A stretch of DNA of 64,000 nt from Porphyromonas sp. COT-239 OH1446 (GCF_000768875.1 NZ_JRAO01000015.1:163828-227827), one strand, 5' to 3'. Positions 44,381-52,968 are shown, counted from the first letter of the stretch. Program-made: numbers and translations. Notes: generated by a model from the letters alone, not told the origin.

Positions 44381-45578
44381 CGCCGGCTTGATGACTTGAT
44401 GAAAAGAATTCGATATTGAAGAACGCATCTATGCCACAGTCATAAATATCCCCTAGTTCTGTTTCGGAGGCGGTAATAACCTCAGACCCTACCCCATCGG
44501 CTTTAACTAAAAACACCGCCAGGTCTCGATCGTCTTTCTCCTCCAAAAAAGCTGTCAAGATATACGGACTATGGGTGGCAACAAAGAGGTTGCTCGCATG
44601 CTCTCCCTCGGTCATTGTCCTCAACCAGTGCACCAATACGCTCTGTGTAGGGGGGAAGAGATTGGACTCAGGCTCTTCTAGGAATATATCACAGTGATGA
44701 TAATTTTGATAATTCTCCCTAATGCTTATAACTTGCTTGTTTATCTCCTCTGCAATCTCCTTCTGCAGTTCCTCCTTGATTTGCTCATCAAGATCAAGAT
44801 GGTGGGAGTAGCTCTTCAATAGTTGATTGATATATTCAACAACACGCTCTGCACCCCATTCCTCTAAGAAATCTTTTTCCTCCAAACTCTGTATGACACT
44901 CCGTACCTCCTGATGCTTGTGAATATTCTTGAGGTAGTTTAGATGGACAAAGAGCGGGATGAGAGACTGCAACCCACTCGAGGTATTCGTCAGATCAAGG
45001 TCAAGAGCATTGGAGGTCTGATCGACCAAGACATTGTCTCGTCTAGAGGAGTTATCGTAGTGGTATGAGACCCCAAGATTGAGGACATCAAGCTTGTCTG
45101 TAGTTGCCCTTCGGGCTGTCTCCCAGTCGCTCATGAAGCTCCGGATGTTGTCATCAGCCAGCTTGACATCAAACCAATTAGGGATCGCCGCAACCATATT
45201 TCTCTCTGCAGGGATATAGGATACCTTAGTCCTTCGGTATTGCAAACGCTCTAGCTGCCATGAGAAGCGAAATTCTTTGCTAGAGTTGTCATAGCTGAAG
45301 CTCATAAACTCAGACTCGTACGCTATATAGGTATCACCTTGAATATAGCCATAGAGCTTATGAAAGCGTTCCAGCTCCTTGATGAAGTTATCCCCTGAGC
45401 GAAAGTACTCCTCAGACTGAGCCAACTCGATACGCTTCTCCACCCACACACAGTAGCATGCGGTTTTGAGGACGCAACTCTTACCCGAGCTCTGCGGCCC
45501 GATGATAACATTCCTCCTCTTAAGCTCAATATTTGCGCTGGATATAGGCCCCAAGTTTCTTATCTCAATTCGTCTCAT
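44373..45578 (-). CDS. ABC/OLD-like AAA ATPase (candidate defence sensor)
   Basis: A 401-residue ATPase of the SMC-like AAA_15/AAA_21 group. Walker A GPQSSGKS at 27-34, an ABC-type signature region (NTSSGLQSLIPL), Walker B FLEEPESNLFPP (Glu 301-302) and the switch His336 in VATHSPYIL are all present; the middle is helical. Such proteins pair with nuclease or TOPRIM partners in anti-phage modules. The downstream overlapping gene fits that role. The pair is AT-rich relative to flanks and is bordered by a repeat array at 45741-45879, consistent with acquisition by transfer. Confidence 0.85.
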   Translation of the reverse strand: MRRIEIRNLGPISSANIELKRRNVIIGPQSSGKSCVLKTACYCVWVEKRIELAQSEEYFRSGDNFIKELERFHKLYGYIQGDTYIAYESEFMSFSYDNSSKEFRFSWQLERLQYRRTKVSYIPAERNMVAAIPNWFDVKLADDNIRSFMSDWETARRATTDKLDVLNLGVSYHYDNSSRRDNVLVDQTSNALDLDLTNTSSGLQSLIPLFVHLNYLKNIHKHQEVRSVIQSLEEKDFLEEWGAERVVEYINQLLKSYSHHLDLDEQIKEELQKEIAEEINKQVISIRENYQNYHHCDIFLEEPESNLFPPTQSVLVHWLRTMTEGEHASNLFVATHSPYILTAFLEEKDDRDLAVFLVKADGVGSEVITASETELGDIYDCGIDAFFNIEFFSSSHQAGDE

Positions 45579-45610
45579 AGCATCATAACTTTACCATTTC
45601 TCTTCTCTCG

Positions 45611-45618
45611 CAAAGATA
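45611..45618 (-). promoter_or_regulatory. -7 element TATCTTTG for the ATPase/TOPRIM-like pair
   Basis: An exact TAnnTTTG match 32 bases before the ATG at 45578; no clear -33. Confidence 0.45.
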
Positions 45619-45740
45619 AGAAATAGATCTACAGGATGCGACGAAACGAGCAGCGACCCAAGAGGAAGGAGAGGGCGTCGGGGAGGCGAAGGCTCGACGC
45701 TCAAGGGAGGCTCAAGAGGGAACACAGATGAGGGCCCGGG

Positions 45741-45879
45741 GGCAGCTCGATCGAGGTATCGTCTAGATGCCCCATAGAGATCTAAGTAGGATCGCACTTG
45801 AGGCTCAGATAGGATCGCACTTGAGATCTAAGTAGGAGCGCGATCGAAGTCCTATCTATGCCTCGAGAGAGGCGGTAGC
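45741..45879. repeat. 23-bp degenerate tandem repeat array 4
   Basis: About six units, four of them clean (from 45788): AGGATCGCACTTGAGG, AGGATCGCACTTGAGA, AGGAGCGCGATCGAAG and TATGCCTCGAGAGAGG, each 23 bases apart. The rest of the 45579-46232 gap is non-coding; 45947-46162 has an open frame on minus but no family features. Confidence 0.75.
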
Positions 45880-46189
45880 AGGCGGCTCAGAAGGCTCGAG
45901 ATCCCCCCTCCCGAGCCCTCGTGGGCAGCTGTCCACGAAGGGAATTCTAGCGGCAGAGCAAGGAGCAGGTAGCCCCCAGAGCCAACAGGCCCTCAGAGCA
46001 GGCAACAAAACATTCTATCCGTGAATACAATAGGTGCTTGCTCAGAGAACAAATTTCTATTCTAAGCACAGCGGATTTTTCGGAGCAAAAGTTTGGGGAG
46101 AATGCTGTATAGAGGAATTTAATGCTCAGGGAAGTATCTCTGATTAAATACCATTGTATCAAAATGAGGCTTCGCTTTCAGAAAATAAT

Positions 46190-46197
46190 TACCTTTG
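46190..46197 (+). promoter_or_regulatory. -7 element TACCTTTG for the ROK kinase gene
   Basis: An exact TAnnTTTG match 35 bases before the GTG start at 46233; no good -33 element. Confidence 0.5.
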
Positions 46198-46232
46198 CCC
46201 GCAGATATTATTAACTCTAATTCTTATACAAA

Positions 46233-47198
46233 GTGGTTTCCATCGAAAAGCCTTACGTATTAGGCGTAGACATAGGCGGGACAAACACTGTCTTTGGCAT
46301 CGTTGATGCTCGTGGTAATGTGGTCGTAAATGCCTCGATCAAGACCGGTACTCACAACGATATTGAAATGTATCTGAACGACCTAGTCGTGGGGCTTACC
46401 ATGCTCTGCGAGCAGGTCGGAGGCAAGGAGATGATCCGCGGGATCGGCGTAGGAGCTCCAAATGGGAACTACTTCACCGGCTCGATCGATTTCGCCCCTA
46501 ACCTCCCCTGGAAGGGTAAGATCCCCCTGGCACAGATGATCAGTGAGCGCATGGGCATCCCCGTAGCCCTGACCAACGATGCCAATGCCGCTGCTATCGG
46601 AGAGATGGCCTATGGTGCGGCTCGTGGGATGAAGGACTTCATCGTCATCACCCTCGGCACAGGCGTCGGCAGTGGGATCGTTGTCAATGGCCAGCTCGTC
46701 TACGGACACGATGGCTTCGCAGGTGAGCTCGGACACATGATCGTGCGCCGCAACGGACGCATCTGCGGCTGTGGTCGCCAGGGATGTCTCGAGACCTATA
46801 CCTCTGCCACTGGTGTAGCACGTACAGCACGCGAATATCTCAGCATCCGCTCGGATGAGAGTCAGCTGCGAGACATCGAAGCCGACAAGATCACCTCCAA
46901 GGATGTCTATGACGCAGCCATCAAGGGCGACCGTCTTGCCCTTGAGATCTTCGAGAGCACGGGGGCAATCCTCGGAGAGGCCTTCGCCGACTTCGTTACC
47001 TTCTCCAGCCCCGAGGCCATCATCCTCTTCGGAGGTCTGACCAAGGCAGGCGACCTCTTGATGAACCCCATCAAGCACCACATGGAGAAGAACCTGCTCA
47101 ATATCTACAAGGGTAAGACCAAGCTGCTCTTCTCACAGCTCAAGGAGAGCGATGCCGCCGTACTCGGGGCTAGTGCTCTCGGGTGGGAGGCTCGTTAG
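46233..47198 (+). CDS. ROK-family glucokinase
   Basis: A 321-residue sugar kinase phosphorylating glucose (or a related hexose) with ATP. The N-terminal phosphate loop VLGVDIGGTNTVFGIVDA, the ROK signature GFAGELGHMIV, and the zinc-binding CGCGRQGCLE are present. The start is GTG at 46233: no in-frame ATG precedes the first motif. Length is normal. Function as glucokinase is likely but N-acyl-mannosamine or allose kinases share these motifs. Confidence 0.88.
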   Translation: MVSIEKPYVLGVDIGGTNTVFGIVDARGNVVVNASIKTGTHNDIEMYLNDLVVGLTMLCEQVGGKEMIRGIGVGAPNGNYFTGSIDFAPNLPWKGKIPLAQMISERMGIPVALTNDANAAAIGEMAYGAARGMKDFIVITLGTGVGSGIVVNGQLVYGHDGFAGELGHMIVRRNGRICGCGRQGCLETYTSATGVARTAREYLSIRSDESQLRDIEADKITSKDVYDAAIKGDRLALEIFESTGAILGEAFADFVTFSSPEAIILFGGLTKAGDLLMNPIKHHMEKNLLNIYKGKTKLLFSQLKESDAAVLGASALGWEAR

Positions 47199-47230
47199 GC
47201 TCTATGCCCTAGCCCATACCCCATTGCCTT

Positions 47231-47800
47231 ATGAAGCTAAAGGAGCATCCATTAGCCTCGTTTGCCTATTGCCCGCGTTGCGCAGCGCATGACTTCACTC
47301 CCTCGGGGGAGCGAGCCATGCACTGTGAGCAATGCGGGCTCACTTATTACGCCAACGTAGCCTCGGCCGTAGCTTGCGTCATCATCGACGAGCAGGGCAG
47401 GCTCTTGAGCGTACGCCGAGCCCATGAACCAGCCCAAGGGACACTCGACCTGCCTGGAGGCTTCGTCGATCCACTCGAGACGGTCGAGGAGGCCGTCGCC
47501 CGAGAGCTCATGGAAGAGACTGGGCTCGAGGCTCGAGCCATGCGCTACCTCATGTCGCTGCCCAACGTCTACCCCTATTCGGGGGTAACGGTCTACACGT
47601 CCGACCTCTTCTTCCTCGTCGAGGTGGATGATCTCGACAAGGCTGTCGCCCGAGACGATGCTGCCGAGGTCGTCATCTCTCTCCTCTCTCAGCTCAGGGC
47701 CGAGGACTTCGGCCTCAGCTCGATCCGTCAGGCCATTGCCTACCTCATCGAGCATCAAGACCTCATCCTCCCCACCAGGAGAGCCCCCCTCGAGCCATGA
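47231..47800 (+). CDS. Nudix hydrolase with N-terminal zinc ribbon
   Basis: A 189-residue protein. A zinc ribbon (CPRC...CEQC, residues ~14-36) precedes a Nudix domain whose box GGFVDPLETVEEAVARELME continues ETGLEA, matching Gx5Ex7REUxEExGU. The arrangement resembles NudC-type NADH pyrophosphatases but lacks their N-terminal domain, so the substrate is uncertain. Its last four bases overlap the start of the next gene (ATGA), indicating coupling. Confidence 0.88.
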   Translation: MKLKEHPLASFAYCPRCAAHDFTPSGERAMHCEQCGLTYYANVASAVACVIIDEQGRLLSVRRAHEPAQGTLDLPGGFVDPLETVEEAVARELMEETGLEARAMRYLMSLPNVYPYSGVTVYTSDLFFLVEVDDLDKAVARDDAAEVVISLLSQLRAEDFGLSSIRQAIAYLIEHQDLILPTRRAPLEP

Positions 47801-48720
47801 CCCAACGCCTGCGAGGTATCCTACCCGCACTGGCCATGCTCCTAGGATGCCTCTTAGCTCCTTATCTCTCTCGGCTCTCCTCGGGCATCCCGCTATGTAT
47901 CTCAGGGATGCTCTTCTTCACTTTCCTGCGCCTCAGCCCTAGGCAGGTGGTGCTGAGGCCCGTACACCTCTACCTCTTCGGCCTGCAGATGCTCCTCGGA
48001 GCAGTGGCCTACGCCCTCCTGCTCCCTCTTGATGAGCTTTGGGCCGAGGCAGCTCTTCTGTGCCTCATGACTCCAGTGGCCACGGCATCTCCAGCTATCG
48101 TGTCGATCCTCAGGGGCGATGTGGGCTTCATCACGGCTTTCGTCCTACTCTCACACATTCTGATCACCTTCATCGTCCCTCTCGTCTTCCCCTATGTCGG
48201 ACGGGAGAGCTCGCTCGGCTTTTGGGCTATGGCGTGGGAGGTCTTCGCCATCGTCTTCCCGCTGATCATCCTGGCGATCGTGTCGGCTCAGCTGGTGCGC
48301 TGGCTCTTACCAGGCCTTGCCACTAGGCTCAACAAGCTGCACGAGACCTCCTTCATCCTCTGGCTCTGCTCGCTGCTCCTGCTCATGGGGCATACGACCG
48401 AATACATCACCTCGAACCCCGAGATCCATTGGCAGACGATCGCTCAGATGAGCCTAGTCGGTGCACTCGCCTGCCTGCTACAGTTTACCCTAGGGCATCT
48501 CCTAGGCCGCTTCTTTGGGCTCGAGCCCCATGCAGCTCGTCAGTCGCTCGGGCAGAAGAATACAACGCTAGCCATTTGGCTCGCATTGCTCTTCCTCAAT
48601 CCTCTGACTTCGCTCTCGGCCGCTGCCTACATCGTCGTGCAGAATGTCGTTATCTCGCTCCTGATGGCCCGTTCCGAGCCTAGAAGAGATCCCCTCGACC
48701 CCGCCAGCGAGCAACGATAA
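47797..48720 (+). CDS. Bile acid:sodium symporter (BASS)-like transporter
   Basis: A 307-residue membrane protein with about nine or ten hydrophobic segments. LCLMTPVATASPAIVSILRG and the later NTTLAIWLALLFLNPLTS resemble the BASS family core (the Na+/bile acid fold). The substrate is unknown; bacterial members carry pantoate, pyruvate or other organic anions. Translation is coupled to the Nudix gene by a 4-base overlap. Confidence 0.65.
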   Translation: MTQRLRGILPALAMLLGCLLAPYLSRLSSGIPLCISGMLFFTFLRLSPRQVVLRPVHLYLFGLQMLLGAVAYALLLPLDELWAEAALLCLMTPVATASPAIVSILRGDVGFITAFVLLSHILITFIVPLVFPYVGRESSLGFWAMAWEVFAIVFPLIILAIVSAQLVRWLLPGLATRLNKLHETSFILWLCSLLLLMGHTTEYITSNPEIHWQTIAQMSLVGALACLLQFTLGHLLGRFFGLEPHAARQSLGQKNTTLAIWLALLFLNPLTSLSAAAYIVVQNVVISLLMARSEPRRDPLDPASEQR

Positions 48721-48764
48721 CGCCTTCCCCTTGGACTCCGAACAACCTTCCCATCGCAGCATAC

Positions 48765-48953
48765 ATGGCATACAAACGACCCCTAAGCAATACACAGATC
48801 GCCTGCATCATCCTCCTTTGGGTAGTGATGGTCGGCTGGATCCTCTCTCGAGTACCTCTAGATGGCTTCGTCGTCCTGACGATCCTCATGTCCGGGATTA
48901 TCGTCTTCTACCCTGTAGTCAAGAGCCTCAAAGAGCGCAAGGGGAGGCCATAA
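48765..48953 (+). CDS. Small two-segment membrane protein
   Basis: A 62-residue protein: MAYKRPLSNTQIACIILLWV then a second hydrophobic segment (GFVVLTILMSGIIVFYPVV) and a basic tail (KSLKERKGRP). No family is recognised. Its last codons and TAA lie inside a 22-bp hairpin (48928-48976), the stop being in the loop. Confidence 0.75.
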   Translation: MAYKRPLSNTQIACIILLWVVMVGWILSRVPLDGFVVLTILMSGIIVFYPVVKSLKERKGRP

Positions 48954-48976
48954 CGGCCTCCCCTTGCGCTCTTTGA
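48928..48976. terminator. 22-bp perfect hairpin with a stop codon in its loop
   Basis: Arms 48928-48949 and 48955-48976 pair perfectly around loop ATAAC; the TAA of the small membrane protein is in that loop. It separates the plus-strand gene from minus-strand oxyR and probably terminates both. Confidence 0.75.
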
Positions 48977-49002
48977 AGAAGGAGCAATTTCCTTGGGAAC
49001 GG

Positions 49003-49929
49003 CTAAACGAGGGTCTGCCCTACTCGCAGCTGATGCATCTCTTCGGGCACAGCCTCTAGGATGCACTCCATGAGTACCTCTTTGAGCTTCATGCGAACGA
49101 AGTCCGCCCGCGTGCAGAGGTTAATTTGCCGTGCAGGTCGGGGGATGGTGAAGGGACGAGCGAAGCGGCGACGAGACTGATCCAGCGAGAGCATACACAG
49201 CTCTGGGATGAAGGTGATCCCACTACCTCGCTCCACCATGTGCATGAAGGTCTCTAGGCTTCCCCTATTGTAGTCGAGGCGGCGAGGCTTGTTCCCCCTG
49301 AGCGCACAGAACTTCAGAAGCTGATTGCGGAAGCAATGCCCCTCATCCAAGAGCCACAGATGAGTCGGATCTACCTCCGAAGACCGCAGTACCTGCTGCT
49401 CATACAGAGGCTCTCGCTCTGAGATATAGGCAATGAACTCCTCATAGTAGAGTGGAGCATCGATGAGATCCTCGGCCTCAGAGAGACTCGCAATTAGGGC
49501 CACATCGATCTCGTCCGAACGCAGATGCTCGAGGCAGGCCGAAGTGATCAGCTCCACGAAGGTAATACTCAGCTTGGAGAGCTTGCGCTCGAGGATGGGG
49601 ATCAAACGAGGCAGGAGGTAAGGGGCAATAGTGGGTAGCACCCCGATGGTTAGATGCCCACTCAGGGCATTGCTCTCGTTGGTGATAATCTCCCGCATGA
49701 TCTCTACCTGTCGCAGGATGACAGCAGCCTGAGCGAGGATCTTATGCCCCACGGGAGTGGGTTGAATGGCTTGGCGAGATCGGTCGAAGATCTTAACCCC
49801 TAGCTCGTCCTCTAACTTCTGTAGCATCGTGCTCAGTGTGGGCTGGGTAATACTACAATGCTCGGCAGCCTTGCCAAAGTGGCGGTGCTGCCCGAGGGAA
49901 ACGATGTATTCAAGTTGTTGCAAGTTCAT
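49003..49929 (-). CDS. oxyR: OxyR peroxide-responsive LysR regulator
   Basis: A 308-residue LysR protein. The N-terminal helix-turn-helix (GKAAEHCSITQPTLSTMLQK) is followed by a regulatory domain with EGHCFRNQLLKFC. The two cysteines fall at 199 and 208, the positions of the redox disulfide in E. coli OxyR. It thus should activate peroxide-defence genes on oxidation; dps at 17537 is a likely target. The start is 21 bases after the prenyl synthase stop, suggesting co-transcription. Confidence 0.93.
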   Translation of the reverse strand: MNLQQLEYIVSLGQHRHFGKAAEHCSITQPTLSTMLQKLEDELGVKIFDRSRQAIQPTPVGHKILAQAAVILRQVEIMREIITNESNALSGHLTIGVLPTIAPYLLPRLIPILERKLSKLSITFVELITSACLEHLRSDEIDVALIASLSEAEDLIDAPLYYEEFIAYISEREPLYEQQVLRSSEVDPTHLWLLDEGHCFRNQLLKFCALRGNKPRRLDYNRGSLETFMHMVERGSGITFIPELCMLSLDQSRRRFARPFTIPRPARQINLCTRADFVRMKLKEVLMECILEAVPEEMHQLRVGQTLV

Positions 49930-49950
49930 CGGATGCTTAGGTTAATGGCG

Positions 49951-50931
49951 TTAGACCTTACGCTCAAGGATATAGTCCGAGAGAGACATGAGGGCTCTAC
50001 GGTAAGGAGTGTCGGGGTAATGCAGCAGGAGCTCCTTGGCTCGATCGATAAGCTCATGCATACGCTGATAGGCATAGTCGATGCCTCCCCGCTCCTGAGC
50101 CAAAGCAATCATCTGCTCTATCTCTCGAGGACCATAGCTGCGACTATGCAGCCACTCGAGGCACTGGCGCACCTCTGCGCTAGGCTCAGTCTCTCGGGTA
50201 AGGACGTAGAGCAAAGGCAGGGTAACCTTACCCTCCCTCAGATCATTGCCCGTAGGCTTACCTATGTCTTGGGGATAGTAGTCGAAGACATCATCGCGTA
50301 TTTGGAAGGCAAGCCCGAGGAGCTCTGCACACTCTCCGAGACGCTCTAGATCCTCGTCAGAGCCATCGGTCGTAACGACGGCGATCTCGGCGCAGGAGCG
50401 GAAGAGAGCTGCCGTTTTCTGTCGAATGACCTCCATGTAGATCCTCTCATCAAGGACTGCATGCTCGGCCGTCTCGAACTGCCGTATCTCTCCCTCGGTG
50501 AGCTCTCGTCCAATAGCCGAGACAATAGCCACGACCCTAAGGTCGCCGATACCAATCGCTCCGATGAGGGCCGAGGCGAGGACGAAGTCGCCCATGAGCA
50601 CGGCAATACGATTGTCAAAGAGAGCATTGAGCGTAGGTCTTCCTCGGCGAGTGGAGGCCTCGTCGATCACATCGTCGTGGATGAGGGTAGCTGTATGAAT
50701 AAGCTCGAGCAATACAGCTGCACTAATGGTCTTGGCAGGGAGGCTTTCACGCACCAGCCCAGCCATCAAGGTGGTCATGATAGGGCGGACCATCTTGCCC
50801 GTAGAGCTACGCAGATGCTCAACGGCCTGCTGTAGCCATTCGGACTTGGAGAGCAGAACCTGCTCGTATTGTTGGTGAAAGCTATCTACATACTCCGCTA
50901 CTGGAGCTTTAATTTGATCTAGGGTTGTCAT
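49951..50931 (-). CDS. Trans-polyprenyl diphosphate synthase
   Basis: A 326-residue enzyme building the isoprenoid side chain of menaquinone or a similar carrier. The first aspartate-rich motif is in HDDVIDEASTRRGRPT and the second in RDDVFDYYPQDIGKPT, followed by KVTLPLL. I start at ATG 50931 (MTTLDQIKAPV); a longer frame to 51006 has no family match and contains a -7 element. Chain length cannot be predicted here; IspB-like octaprenyl synthase is typical. Confidence 0.92.
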   Translation of the reverse strand: MTTLDQIKAPVAEYVDSFHQQYEQVLLSKSEWLQQAVEHLRSSTGKMVRPIMTTLMAGLVRESLPAKTISAAVLLELIHTATLIHDDVIDEASTRRGRPTLNALFDNRIAVLMGDFVLASALIGAIGIGDLRVVAIVSAIGRELTEGEIRQFETAEHAVLDERIYMEVIRQKTAALFRSCAEIAVVTTDGSDEDLERLGECAELLGLAFQIRDDVFDYYPQDIGKPTGNDLREGKVTLPLLYVLTRETEPSAEVRQCLEWLHSRSYGPREIEQMIALAQERGGIDYAYQRMHELIDRAKELLLHYPDTPYRRALMSLSDYILERKV

Positions 50932-50983
50932 CTTTGGAGGGTTATGTATGGAGCGCATGGTGAGGCTGCCCACAATCCGAAGA

Positions 50984-50991
50984 CAAAGATA
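50984..50991 (-). promoter_or_regulatory. -7 element TATCTTTG for the prenyl synthase-oxyR unit
   Basis: An exact TAnnTTTG match 52 bases before the ATG at 50931. It lies within the longer alternative frame, supporting the shorter start. Confidence 0.5.
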
Positions 50992-51018
50992 CACAAAGAC
51001 TTTCAATGCCCACAGTTC

Positions 51019-52266
51019 CTAGAGCGACCAGCGAAGGCCGACCTGGGGGCTCAGCACTAGGGGTTGATCCTGGTAGATGGTGCGTAGATCCTGATCGTTC
51101 GAGAAGTAATAATCGAGGCGTCCCTCTGCATAGAGACTCAGACGAGGCCATATCCTGTATTGAAGTCCGATTGAGCTGTAGAGCGACCACTGAAGCTCTC
51201 GTGGATGAAGATCCTCTACAGTCGAGGGTTCACTCGAGCCAGCGATGACGGTTTGGCTGCGACGCATGCCCGAGAGGGGGATATCGAGGCCGAGGCCCAT
51301 CTGGGCATAGAGTTCGAAGCTCTTCCCCTGCCAGAGGTTATAGCTTACTCCTATGGGGACACCGAGGTAGTGTAGATGTTGCTCTCCCTGGACACCAGCC
51401 ATACTCATGTTAGGCTGATAAGTGAAGTCAGAGGAGAGATGACTGTAGACTAGGCCTGTCTCCAAGCTCCAACGTCCCCCTAGTCGATACCGCAGTGAGA
51501 GGCCAAAACGCTTAGTAGGCCGATGGGCATAGTCATAGGAGCTCTCACCCGACTTTGAGTACAATTGGGGTTCCTCCATAAGGTCATCATCAGTTAGGTA
51601 GAAGCAATCGGGCTCTTGACTCACTCTAAGGGCAAGATCTCCGCTAAGAGAAGACGAGCCTGTAGTCAAGGCCGAGGCATAAAGCCCTGCTTGCCAAACC
51701 GATCCTCGGGAGCGGCTGGGTCGCAGACGAGACTGCGAAGTAGAGGTTGGGGAGGAGTTGATTGGCTCCAGGCGAGGTACATCCTCACGCTGAGATGTAC
51801 TCTCAGATGAGGGGTCGGGCGAAGGATCGGAGCTAGGGGACTCGATATGCTCTGACTGTACTGAGGTCTCGGGCAAGAGACCTGGAGTTTCGGGCTTCGA
51901 GTTAGAGGGCTGCAAGACTCGGGAGTGGCGATGCGAGGGGACAGACTCTGTAGGGATCAACACCTCGGCCAGCTGGGACATACCTATGAGCCCCTGCTCA
52001 TCTGATGGGGTCGAAGGGGCTTGGGTCTCTGCCGTTAGCTCCGAGACCTCGGGCAGCTGAGGCGAGAGGAGGTAACCCCCGACACCCAACAGCAGCAACA
52101 GGACGGCCGCCGAAGCATAATACCATGGCAATGGTATTGGTTTGCGCTGTAGTACAGGAGGGGTTGCAGGCAGAGAACGCTCGATACTCTCCCACAGATC
52201 TGCAGGGGGAGGGGTCTGATGCTCCTGTAAACGCTCTCGGAGCTTTTCTGTCCAGTCTTGTTTCAT
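51019..52266 (-). CDS. Predicted two-membrane protein: cytoplasmic anti-sigma-like segment, one TM helix, outer-membrane barrel
   Basis: A 415-residue protein starting at ATG 52266, four bases after the ECF sigma gene. Residues 1-45 are soluble (MKQDWTEKLRERLQEHQTPP), followed by one hydrophobic helix (WYYASAAVLLLLLGVGGYLL), then about 130 Ser/Pro/Glu-rich residues, and a C-terminal domain of amphipathic strands (SLETGLVYSHLSSDF, HLHYLGVPIGVSYNL, LSLYAEGRLDYYF) ending VGLRWSL. The N-terminal part has the position and layout of an anti-sigma factor, and the C-terminal part that of a PorT-like or OmpA-like barrel. The linker could cross the periplasm. Function is inferred. Confidence 0.7.
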   Translation of the reverse strand: MKQDWTEKLRERLQEHQTPPPADLWESIERSLPATPPVLQRKPIPLPWYYASAAVLLLLLGVGGYLLSPQLPEVSELTAETQAPSTPSDEQGLIGMSQLAEVLIPTESVPSHRHSRVLQPSNSKPETPGLLPETSVQSEHIESPSSDPSPDPSSESTSQREDVPRLEPINSSPTSTSQSRLRPSRSRGSVWQAGLYASALTTGSSSLSGDLALRVSQEPDCFYLTDDDLMEEPQLYSKSGESSYDYAHRPTKRFGLSLRYRLGGRWSLETGLVYSHLSSDFTYQPNMSMAGVQGEQHLHYLGVPIGVSYNLWQGKSFELYAQMGLGLDIPLSGMRRSQTVIAGSSEPSTVEDLHPRELQWSLYSSIGLQYRIWPRLSLYAEGRLDYYFSNDQDLRTIYQDQPLVLSPQVGLRWSL

Positions 52267-52270
52267 GACC

Positions 52271-52855
52271 TTAGAGCTGTTTTTTGTATTCCTTAATCTT
52301 TTGTGCCAGCAGGCTCTTGGCTCGGTGAAGCTGTGAGGCTGAGCTACTCTCCTTGATCGAGAGCAGCTGGGCAATCTCTCGATGGCTACGCTCTTCGAAG
52401 ACATAGAGGTTGAGCACCGTACGATAACCCTCGGGGAGCGAAGCGATCATATCTAGAAGGACGCCCTCGGGGATGGTATCAACATCCTCATCTTCAACCA
52501 GTGGTTCGGGTAGTTCTTCGACAGGCAGAACGCTCTCGAAGCCTTTGTTCTTACGCAATTGTCCCAGTGCTTCATTGACAACGATGCGTGCCATCCACGC
52601 TCGGAGCGAGCCCTCACCACGATACTGAAAACGCTCTATCGAGGAGAAGATCTTGATGAAGCTCTCCTGTAAGATATCCTTACGATCATCCTCGCCCAGG
52701 ATATAGCGATGACATACGGTCGCCAAATAACCGATGTGGCGATCATACAGCTCTCGCATACTAGCGGGCTCTCGACTAAGCACTCCCTGGACTAGGGCTA
52801 TCTCTTGGCTTTCGTTCACAAGTGTCTCTTGAGCGAGGGAAGGAAGGCAGGCCAC
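52271..52855 (-). CDS. RNA polymerase sigma factor, ECF subfamily
   Basis: A sigma-70-like factor of the extracytoplasmic group (194 residues from ATG 52855; a GTG at 52819 giving MNESQEIALVQGVL may be the true start). Region 2 includes ILGEDDRKDILQESFIKIFS and YRGEGSLRAWMARIVVNEAL; region 4 includes LPEGYRTVLNLYVFEERSHR and ELAQLLSI-like EIAQLLSIKESSSASQLHRA. It is followed by the putative membrane regulator. SigP, the partner of PorX in P. gingivalis, is one possible orthologue; this cannot be decided here. Confidence 0.9.
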   Translation of the reverse strand: MACLPSLAQETLVNESQEIALVQGVLSREPASMRELYDRHIGYLATVCHRYILGEDDRKDILQESFIKIFSSIERFQYRGEGSLRAWMARIVVNEALGQLRKNKGFESVLPVEELPEPLVEDEDVDTIPEGVLLDMIASLPEGYRTVLNLYVFEERSHREIAQLLSIKESSSASQLHRAKSLLAQKIKEYKKQL

Positions 52856-52906
52856 GAGAGCGAGGTTCTTGGGAGCAATCCTCGAACCTCGTCTCTAAGG
52901 CCTAGA

Positions 52907-52914
52907 CAAAGTTA
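52907..52914 (-). promoter_or_regulatory. -7 element TAACTTTG for the ECF sigma gene
   Basis: An exact TAnnTTTG match 52 bases before ATG 52855 (88 before GTG 52819). Confidence 0.5.
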
Positions 52915-52968
52915 TATATCTGCGAACAGATATCAGTGCACTACGGGCATTTAAAGCTAATTGTCTAG

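Noticed and set aside
45947..46162. A 71-residue minus-strand frame in the repeat-rich gap
   Set aside because: No signal peptide, membrane segment or family pattern, and it overlaps the approach to the ROK kinase promoter; unlikely to be a gene.
45591..46232. A tRNA or attachment site beside the ATPase/TOPRIM-like pair
   Set aside because: No cloverleaf, TPsiC-like segment or flanking direct repeat was found other than the 23-bp array units.
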